From contig JAPKYG010000134.1 of NCBI GenBank assembly GCA_026394435.1, positions 1-12,321 on the forward strand: a stretch of 12,321 nt of DNA. The letters are read 5' to 3'. This DNA is from Methanobacteriota archaeon (GTDB lineage Archaea; Thermoplasmatota; E2; DHVEG-1). The position numbers and the translations under genes are program-made. Under the pieces are notes generated by a model, which was not told the DNA's origin, did no database searches, and saw only the letters and a program-made list of their open reading frames with translations. This document shows, piece after piece, positions 7,495 through 12,321 of the stretch; the first letter of the stretch is position 1; every line of letters begins with the position of its first letter.

Positions 7495-8235
7495 ATGACT
7501 ATCGCAGATACGATTGTAGAACTAACACGGAAAAAAAGACTTCATTTCGCGCTCCTTGACCCTGATAAACAAAAACCAAGTATTGCTGGGCACATTGCAC
7601 AGACAGTTTCTGACGCAGGAAGTAGTGCGATCATGGTTGGTGGATCTACCCTCCTGTCGCAGAAACAGGTAGATGAAACCGTTCAAGCCATTAAAAAAAA
7701 TTCAGATCTCCCTGTCATCCTGTTTCCCTCTGGCGCGAAATTCCTGAGTAAATACGCTGATGCGGTCTTCTTCATGAGTCTCCTCAACTCAAATAATCTG
7801 GATTACGTGATCAGGGAGCATGTCAAAGGAGCGCCATTTGTCAAATACTCAGGGCTTGAGCCGATTTCCATGGGATATGTGATTGTAGAACCAGGAATGA
7901 CTGCTGGTCGTGTCGGAGAAGCTGAGTTAATCAAAAGAGACGATCCTCAAACCGCGGTGGGATATGCCCTTGCCGCAGAATACCTTGGCATGAAGTTTTT
8001 CTATATTGAGGCTGGCTCTGGTGCTCCAACACCGGTTCCAAATGAGATGATCCAGGCGGTGAAGAAAAACACCTCTATCCCTGTCATCGTCGGTGGTGGT
8101 ATCAGAGATTCCAAGACAGCCAAAGAAAAAGTACATGCAGGAGCAGACATCATCATTACTGGTACTGCGATAGAAAAAGACAAGCATTTTAAAACAACAC
8201 TCACCGATATTGTTAACGCTATAGAAGGCGTGTAA
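7495..8235 (+). CDS. Geranylgeranylglyceryl phosphate synthase
   Basis: Makes the first ether bond of archaeal membrane lipids, joining geranylgeranyl diphosphate to sn-glycerol-1-phosphate; cytoplasmic or peripheral TIM-barrel enzyme. At 246 residues it has full length and looks like the group II type. Visible motifs: HFALLDPDK at 17-25 (D22/D24 near the Mg and diphosphate site), VGGST in the second strand, YIEAGSGAPTPVP from 170 with E172 and the phosphate-binding glycines, VGGGIRDS at 199-206, and ADIIITGTAIE at 217-227, which closes the phosphate cradle. A related bacterial PcrB would use heptaprenyl diphosphate, but this sequence and setting are archaeal. It heads a subgroup with its own promoter and is followed by ubiX after three bases. 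Confidence 0.95.
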   Translation: MTIADTIVELTRKKRLHFALLDPDKQKPSIAGHIAQTVSDAGSSAIMVGGSTLLSQKQVDETVQAIKKNSDLPVILFPSGAKFLSKYADAVFFMSLLNSNNLDYVIREHVKGAPFVKYSGLEPISMGYVIVEPGMTAGRVGEAELIKRDDPQTAVGYALAAEYLGMKFFYIEAGSGAPTPVPNEMIQAVKKNTSIPVIVGGGIRDSKTAKEKVHAGADIIITGTAIEKDKHFKTTLTDIVNAIEGV

Positions 8236-8238
8236 GAT

Positions 8239-8790
8239 ATGAAATATTTTGTTAGCATCGGGGGAGCATCGGGCAGTATTTATGGAATCCGATTACAACA
8301 AGAGTTAAACAAAGCGGGACATGAGGTACATCTTGTTATCTCTGAAGCAGCAAAAAAGATCATCGAACACGAGACCAAGTATAGCTATAATAGTATTAAA
8401 GAAAAAGCAGCCGTCGTCTACGATAACGATGATTTATATACCGGTCCCGCAAGCGGCTCATTCCCTCTCGATGGCATGATTGTTATTCCGTGTAGCATGA
8501 AAACACTCTCTGCGATCGCCAATGGATACGGAGATACGCTGACGTCACGAGCAGCGAGCTGTTGTTTAAAGGAAGGAAGAAAACTTATCCTGGTTCTTCG
8601 CGAAACACCATTTGATCTACCCGGGATAAAAAATATGCTGGCTGCAAAAGAAAGCGGAGCGATCATCTTACCTGCGATGCCTGCATTTTATCATCAACCA
8701 AAAAATATTGAAGAGTTAGTTGATTTTATTGTTGGGAAAGTATTTGATCAACTTGACCTCCAACATTCTCTGTTCAAACGATGGAAATAA
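8239..8790 (+). CDS. ubiX: Flavin prenyltransferase UbiX
   Basis: Attaches a dimethylallyl group to reduced FMN to make prenylated FMN, the cofactor of UbiD-type decarboxylases. The protein has 183 residues. The FMN-binding N-terminus is GGASGSIYG (8-16), then PASGSF (70-75), the IPCSMKTLSAIANG region (83 onward) that separates UbiX from other flavoprotein decarboxylases, LVLRETPF with R121, and PAMPAFYHQP with Y151. K167 in VGKVFDQL occupies a place where an arginine is usual. In archaea the likely client is a UbiD-like decarboxylase, for example anhydromevalonate phosphate decarboxylase of the archaeal mevalonate route or an enzyme of quinone synthesis. No ubiD lies in this window. Its position directly after GGGP synthase suggests an isoprenoid link. 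Confidence 0.93.
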   Translation: MKYFVSIGGASGSIYGIRLQQELNKAGHEVHLVISEAAKKIIEHETKYSYNSIKEKAAVVYDNDDLYTGPASGSFPLDGMIVIPCSMKTLSAIANGYGDTLTSRAASCCLKEGRKLILVLRETPFDLPGIKNMLAAKESGAIILPAMPAFYHQPKNIEELVDFIVGKVFDQLDLQHSLFKRWK

Positions 8791-8805
8791 TGGATGGTGT
8801 GAACG

Positions 8806-9360
8806 ATGGAAATTACCGCATGTCCGAATTGTGGAAGTAAAAATATCGGTATTGGGACACTCGGGGACGGTATAATATCTGGATTATCCTCGTGGAAAGA
8901 AGTATGTAAGGACTGCGGGTACCAAGGAGCGTCTCTTATCTTTGATTCCGAGACTGAATATAAGAAATTCATAGACGCGCTTTCTAATGCAAAAAAACAA
9001 ACCGTAGAGCGAAAAGAAGAAATCAAAGAAGAAAACGCAGAAGAATCTGTTGAACTGACAGAAGAAAAGAAGGAGGTATTAGAATTTTTAGACGAAACAG
9101 AAGATACTCCTGAAAGTCCTAAAAAGAAAAACTATTTTTTGGAATTTGTCCTGGCAGTAGTTCTCTCCATTATGTTTTTTATTACTCTGCTGGGCAGTAG
9201 TTACTTCGGAGTCAATAATGTTCTTTTCTCAGATAATGATCTCTTTACAATCGTACTCTATGTAATTGGTAGTTTTGTGGGTGTGTTGATTTTTTTCTTT
9301 CTCCTGATCGTGCTCGTCGAAATGATATACCGAAATGTACGAGTGGAAAAAAATAATTAA
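8806..9360 (+). CDS. Zinc-ribbon protein with acidic linker and two membrane helices, function unknown
   Basis: I do not recognise this 184-residue protein. Residues 6-37 form a rubredoxin-like zinc ribbon with two CxxC pairs: C6/C9 (ACPNCGS) and C34/C37 (VCKDCGY). A short strand-rich stretch follows, then a highly charged E/K-rich linker (about 58-108) that may form a coiled coil. Two hydrophobic helices close the protein, about 111-134 and 146-175, with a short basic C-terminal end. The layout places the ribbon and linker on one side of the membrane, probably the cytoplasm. A GGTG motif (8796-8799) six bases before the ATG at 8806 supports the start. The gene lies 15 bases after ubiX and probably shares its transcript. 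Conserved archaeal zinc-ribbon membrane proteins of this form are common and mostly uncharacterised. Confidence 0.75.
   Translation: MEITACPNCGSKNIGIGTLGDGIISGLSSWKEVCKDCGYQGASLIFDSETEYKKFIDALSNAKKQTVERKEEIKEENAEESVELTEEKKEVLEFLDETEDTPESPKKKNYFLEFVLAVVLSIMFFITLLGSSYFGVNNVLFSDNDLFTIVLYVIGSFVGVLIFFFLLIVLVEMIYRNVRVEKNN
9347..9353 (-). terminator. T7 tract, possible terminator of the guaA operon
   Basis: On the minus strand a run of seven T occurs about 60 bases beyond the guaAA stop codon, within the antisense end of the zinc-ribbon gene. T-rich tracts are the usual archaeal terminator, but the evidence here is only the run and its position. Confidence 0.3.
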
Positions 9361-9411
9361 CTGTCCAATTGATCATCACAACGATGCTTTCAGTCGTGTT
9401 ATGAAAACGTA

Positions 9412-9987
9412 TTACCCTTCACACAGTTGTATAAAATTCTTAAAGATATGTTCTCCGTATTCAGTGTGCTCCACTTCTGGATGAAACTGCAGGCCATAAA
9501 ATTGTTTTTTCTTTTGTTTCATCGCCTGGATCTTACAATTTTCACTTTCTGCAATTCTAACAAAATCCTTGGGCAAAACAGTCACCTCGTCGTTGTGCGA
9601 TTCCCACACAATCGACTTTTTTAACACACCTTCAAATAATGCATCATCATCTTTAATTAACGTCATTTCAACCTGCCCAAACTCCGGTATCTTCGATGGT
9701 TTCACTTCACCACCGAAAAAACGAGCCATGAATTGATGCCCAGCGCATATCCCAAGGATCGGAAAGTTCGCCTTCTCTAAATACTCAGCGCAGTTCCCTA
9801 AGCTGCCATCAAGCCCTATTCGTGGTGCCCCACCGGAGAGAACCAGCCCTTGTATTTTCTCTTTTTGTAAATCCTTAAAAAGTGTCGTGTTCGGTACGAT
9901 GTTTGTCTGAACCTCAAGGTCTCGTAGGGTACGCCATTCGCGATGCGTCCATTGCCCGCCGTTATCAATTACATAGATTCGCACCAT
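9412..9987 (-). CDS. guaAA: GMP synthase, glutamine amidotransferase subunit (GuaAa)
   Basis: Releases ammonia from glutamine for the amination of XMP to GMP; partner of the separately encoded synthetase subunit. Two-gene GMP synthetase is characteristic of archaea. I chose the ATG at 9987 (191 aa), giving an N-terminus of MVRIYVIDNGGQW that matches the family. An in-frame TTG at 10005 would add six residues and overlap guaAB. The class I amidotransferase triad is intact: nucleophile C81 in GICAGHQ, H169 and E171 in LQFHPEVEH. The gene begins four bases after the guaAB stop, so the pair is surely one transcript. It converges with the zinc-ribbon gene, with 51 bases between the two stop codons. 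Confidence 0.95.
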   Translation of the reverse strand: MVRIYVIDNGGQWTHREWRTLRDLEVQTNIVPNTTLFKDLQKEKIQGLVLSGGAPRIGLDGSLGNCAEYLEKANFPILGICAGHQFMARFFGGEVKPSKIPEFGQVEMTLIKDDDALFEGVLKKSIVWESHNDEVTVLPKDFVRIAESENCKIQAMKQKKKQFYGLQFHPEVEHTEYGEHIFKNFIQLCEG

Positions 9988-9991
9988 AGAT

Positions 9992-10939
9992 TTATTCCCA
10001 CTCAACAGTCCCCGGAGGTTTATTCGTCACATCGTAGACAATGCGGTTTACTTTCTCCTTCATCGTATTCGTTATTTTCGTAGAAATCGTATCAAGCACC
10101 TCATGAGGAATCGTACTATAATGACAGGTCATCGCATCGATACTTTGCACCGCACGGATCGCGATTGTATTCCCATAGGCTCGTTTATCACCATGAACTC
10201 CAACGGTTTTTATCGGTATAAGTACCGCAAAATACTGCCAAGGGCATTCCATGAGTCCTTGTTCAGATGCACGCTCGATTTCCTTTTCAACAATATCACA
10301 TGCTTCTCGTACAAGTTCGGTGCGTTCTGGTGTTGGCTCACCGATGATCCGAATTGCGAGCCCTGGACCAGGAAACGGCTGTCGTTCTGAAACCTTCAAA
10401 TGGAGAACGCGGGCAACTTTCCGCACCTCATCTTTATACAAATCACGGAGTGGCTCAGCTAGTTTCAACTTCATATCCTTGGGCAATCCACCGACATTAT
10501 GATGCGATTTAATGGTATCACGCAAACCCCCACCAGATTCAATCCAGTCAGGCGCAATAGTCCCCTGCACTAGGCAATCGACTTTTTCTTCCCTTGCAAC
10601 TTTTTCAAATATTCTGATGAACTTTTCCCCGATTATCTTTCGTTTCTTCTCAGGGTCTTCCACACCTTTCAAAGCAGCATAATACTCTTTACTTGCATCA
10701 ACGAAACGATAGTTAAACGACAGATCTTCCATCATCTGTTTAACTTGTTCAGGCTCATTCTTCCGCATATACCCCGTGTTCACATGTACGGCAATCAAAC
10801 GGTCACCAATCGCTTTATTCACTAATGCCGCACACACAGTACTATCAACACCACCGGAGAATGCAATAAGTGCTTTTTTCTGAATATCTTTCTGAAGATT
10901 TGGAATTGTTTTTTCGATGAATTTCTCCGCGTTAAACAT
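9992..10939 (-). CDS. guaAB: GMP synthase, ATP-pyrophosphatase subunit (GuaAb)
   Basis: Synthetase half of GMP synthetase: it adenylates XMP and uses ammonia from the amidotransferase subunit to form GMP. The 315 residues show the pyrophosphate loop SGGVDS at 28-33, the IKSHHNVGGLP segment that follows GGGLRDT, RQPFPGPGLAIRIIGE at the start of the dimerisation domain, and a C-terminus ending TNKPPGTVEWE, as in the family. The length is normal for the archaeal stand-alone subunit. A ribosome binding site overlaps the purE stop codon upstream. It lies second in the operon purE-guaAB-guaAA. Confidence 0.96.
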   Translation of the reverse strand: MFNAEKFIEKTIPNLQKDIQKKALIAFSGGVDSTVCAALVNKAIGDRLIAVHVNTGYMRKNEPEQVKQMMEDLSFNYRFVDASKEYYAALKGVEDPEKKRKIIGEKFIRIFEKVAREEKVDCLVQGTIAPDWIESGGGLRDTIKSHHNVGGLPKDMKLKLAEPLRDLYKDEVRKVARVLHLKVSERQPFPGPGLAIRIIGEPTPERTELVREACDIVEKEIERASEQGLMECPWQYFAVLIPIKTVGVHGDKRAYGNTIAIRAVQSIDAMTCHYSTIPHEVLDTISTKITNTMKEKVNRIVYDVTNKPPGTVEWE

Positions 10940-10946
10940 CTGATAA

Positions 10947-10953
10947 ACCTCTA
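10947..10953 (-). promoter_or_regulatory. Ribosome binding site of guaAB overlapping the purE stop
   Basis: On the minus strand TAGAGGT contains the purE stop codon TAG and an AGAGGT Shine-Dalgarno seven bases before the guaAB ATG. Stop and binding site share bases, which suggests translational coupling. Confidence 0.6.
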
Positions 10954-11397
10954 TTTCGACAGTGCCTTCTCCCGCATCTTTTTCCGGTAATTCTCCAATT
11001 TCTTTGTTAATTTTTTATCACTCACTGCAAGGATTTCAACAGCAAGCAACGCTGCGTTCTCGCCCCGGTCAAGACCCACTGCTCCCACAGGAATCCCTGG
11101 AGGCATTTGAATGATAGAAAGAATCGCATCAAGATTCACCTTTCCACTCACCGGCACACCAAGTACTGGTTTAATGGTATGAGCAGCAATAGTCCCTGGT
11201 AAAGCTGCAGAAAGCCCAGCAATCCCAATAAACACATCAGCATTGCTTTTCTCTACGAGCTTTTTAAGTACATCCGGTGTTCGATGCGCAGATGCAACCT
11301 TGATATTGTAATCAACTCCAAATTCCTCAAAAATTGTTTTTGCTTTCTCAGCAACCGGCATATCAGAAGACGACCCCATGATTATTTGGATTTTCAT
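10951..11397 (-). CDS. purE: PurE, phosphoribosylaminoimidazole carboxylase / N5-CAIR mutase
   Basis: Carboxylates aminoimidazole ribotide (directly with CO2, or by moving the carboxylate of N5-CAIR) in purine synthesis; cytoplasmic. The 148 residues open with IIMGSSSDMPVA (5-16), the substrate-phosphate loop. ASAHRTPD follows at 35-42 with catalytic H38, then a glycine loop AGLSAALPG at 60-68, PVLGVPVSG at 77-85, the IQMPPGIPVG segment and GENAALLAVEIL. Class I mutases normally read AAHLPG in the loop; here A65 takes the place of that histidine, and the SAAL stretch resembles the class II (direct CO2) loop. No purK is in the window, so which reaction it runs cannot be told. It is the first gene of the purine operon, which also makes GMP. 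Confidence 0.93.
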   Translation of the reverse strand: MKIQIIMGSSSDMPVAEKAKTIFEEFGVDYNIKVASAHRTPDVLKKLVEKSNADVFIGIAGLSAALPGTIAAHTIKPVLGVPVSGKVNLDAILSIIQMPPGIPVGAVGLDRGENAALLAVEILAVSDKKLTKKLENYRKKMREKALSK

Positions 11398-11424
11398 AGT
11401 CTCACATCAGGAAATACCATGACC

Positions 11425-11433
11425 ATATAAATA
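11425..11433 (-). promoter_or_regulatory. TATA-like box and BRE for the purE-guaA operon
   Basis: On the minus strand GAAAC is followed by TATTTATAT, a good TFB-element plus TATA pair. The box is centred about 32 bases before the purE ATG, so the predicted transcript start is near 11403 with a leader of roughly six bases. Confidence 0.6.
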
Positions 11434-11467
11434 GTTTCAACCTACCTTTTTTTACTAGCGTAAACTA

Positions 11468-11475
11468 ATTATATC
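11468..11475 (+). promoter_or_regulatory. TATA-like box of the topoisomerase promoter
   Basis: AATTATATC lies back to back with the purE promoter in a 114-base divergent spacer. It predicts a transcript start near 11497 and a short leader holding AGGA (11502-11505), six bases before the ATG at 11512. A second candidate, TTTATG at 11481, would instead give a leaderless start, so this assignment is uncertain. Confidence 0.4.
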
Positions 11476-11511
11476 TAATCTTTATGTTGACTTTTCAAGC
11501 TAGGACCAACC

Positions 11512-12321
11512 ATGAAGCTCATCATTTGTGAAAAAAACATTGCGGCGAGTAGAATCGCGTACATTCTTTCCGGGGGAAAAACAAAAAGCACGTATCTCGG
11601 AAAAATACCGGTGTACGATTTCACAAAAGACAATGAACCATGGAGCGTCATCGGATTAAAAGGGCACATCATCAACCTGGATTACCCCAGTGATTTTAAC
11701 CAATGGAACAAGATCGCTCCTCACGAACTGATTAACGTAGAGCCCTTAAAAAACGTTAGTGAAAAAGGGATCGCCTTAGCGTTAAAAACCCTAGTTGAAA
11801 ATACCCCCTCCCTGATTGTTGCGACTGATTTTGACCGAGAAGGGGAACTCATCGGTGTCGAAGTTGTCAACCTTCTGAAAAGCTACAACCAAAACATTAC
11901 ACAAATAAAACGGGCCAGATACAGCGCTATTACCCCTTTTGAGATTAACACCGCATTTGACAACCTGACCGAGGTGGACTATAACCTTTCCAGTGCTGGT
12001 GAAGCACGACAATTCATTGATTTGGTATGGGGGGCGGTACTCACGCGATTTATTTCCTTGACGTCTCGTCGACTTGGGCGAGATTTCCTTTCGATCGGAC
12101 GGGTACAATCACCAACCCTTGCTTTACTTGTCGAACGAGAAAAAGAGATCAAAAACTTTGTACCAAAACCATATTGGCAGATTATCGCTCGACTCAAAAA
12201 AGACAAACCCTTGGATACCAATCATGAACACGGCATATTCCGAGAAGAACACCTCGCTCAAGAGATCTATACGAAAATCAAGGAAAGCAAAGAAGCATTG
12301 GTAAAGGAAGTAAAGAAAATC
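11512..12321 (+). CDS. topA: DNA topoisomerase I, type IA (N-terminal part, runs off the window)
   Basis: Relaxes negatively supercoiled DNA by cutting one strand. Only the first 270 codons are present; the reading frame is open to the last base. The Toprim domain is complete: E7 in LIICEKNIAAS is the catalytic glutamate, K50-GH in GLKGHI marks the second strand, and ATDFDREGELIG at 104-115 carries the acidic D106/D108/E110 metal cluster. The domain after it shows AGEARQFIDLVWGAVLTR and SIGRVQSPTLALLVERE, both conserved in type IA enzymes. The catalytic tyrosine normally lies further on and is outside the window. The absence of a helicase domain ahead of Toprim argues against reverse gyrase. 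The gene is divergent from purE. Confidence 0.93.
   Translation, partial: MKLIICEKNIAASRIAYILSGGKTKSTYLGKIPVYDFTKDNEPWSVIGLKGHIINLDYPSDFNQWNKIAPHELINVEPLKNVSEKGIALALKTLVENTPSLIVATDFDREGELIGVEVVNLLKSYNQNITQIKRARYSAITPFEINTAFDNLTEVDYNLSSAGEARQFIDLVWGAVLTRFISLTSRRLGRDFLSIGRVQSPTLALLVEREKEIKNFVPKPYWQIIARLKKDKPLDTNHEHGIFREEHLAQEIYTKIKESKEALVKEVKKI

Noticed and set aside
9376..9402. Imperfect hairpin (ACAACGA with TCGTGT) between convergent genes as a bidirectional terminator
   Set aside because: The stem has a bulge and only about six pairs, and no T run follows it on either strand, so support is too weak.
9988..10005. TTG start giving a six-residue longer GuaAa that overlaps guaAB
   Set aside because: The ATG at 9987 gives the usual family N-terminus and length, and TTG is a rare initiation codon.
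11791..12108. 105-residue minus-strand frame and smaller frames opposite the topoisomerase gene
   Set aside because: The plus strand encodes an unmistakable type IA topoisomerase with Toprim and GRVQSPTL motifs across this span, so these are shadows.

Overview
The window is archaeal chromosomal DNA. It carries an AglB-type oligosaccharyltransferase, geranylgeranylglyceryl phosphate synthase (the enzyme that starts ether lipids), a GMP synthetase split into two genes, and an archaeal-type fructose-1,6-bisphosphatase/inositol monophosphatase. TATA-like boxes sit about 26-30 bases before several start codons. Base composition is moderate and looks uniform, and genes are packed with gaps of a few bases. 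I infer a euryarchaeal relative, perhaps of the Thermoplasmatota, from the AglB and GGGP synthase types, but the sequence alone does not prove the lineage.

Layout: (1) 22-4258, a single transcription unit for a very large AglB with an extracellular tail of about five beta-sandwich repeats full of N-glycosylation sequons, followed by a hairpin. (2) 4266-9360, a rightward gene run: AMMECR1-domain protein, dihydroorotase (overlapping it by 17 bases), a COG2426-type membrane protein, an FBPase/IMPase-family phosphatase, then an internal promoter driving GGGP synthase, flavin prenyltransferase UbiX and an unrecognised zinc-ribbon membrane protein. (3) 9412-11397, a leftward purine operon purE-guaAB-guaAA, convergent with the preceding run. 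(4) 11512 to the window edge, the first 270 codons of a type IA DNA topoisomerase, divergent from purE.

The genes are mostly central metabolism: pyrimidine (pyrC), purine (purE, GMP synthetase), isoprenoid lipid and prenyl-flavin (GGGP synthase, UbiX), sugar/inositol phosphate, protein N-glycosylation and DNA topology. I see no tRNA, rRNA, CRISPR array, insertion sequence or phage gene, and no gene-free stretch over about 115 bases. No clearly new system is evident. The points most worth a second look are the sequon-laden AglB tail, an AMMECR1 gene (family of unknown function) coupled to pyrC, a PurE active-site loop that departs from the usual class I motif, and the unknown zinc-ribbon membrane protein beside UbiX.
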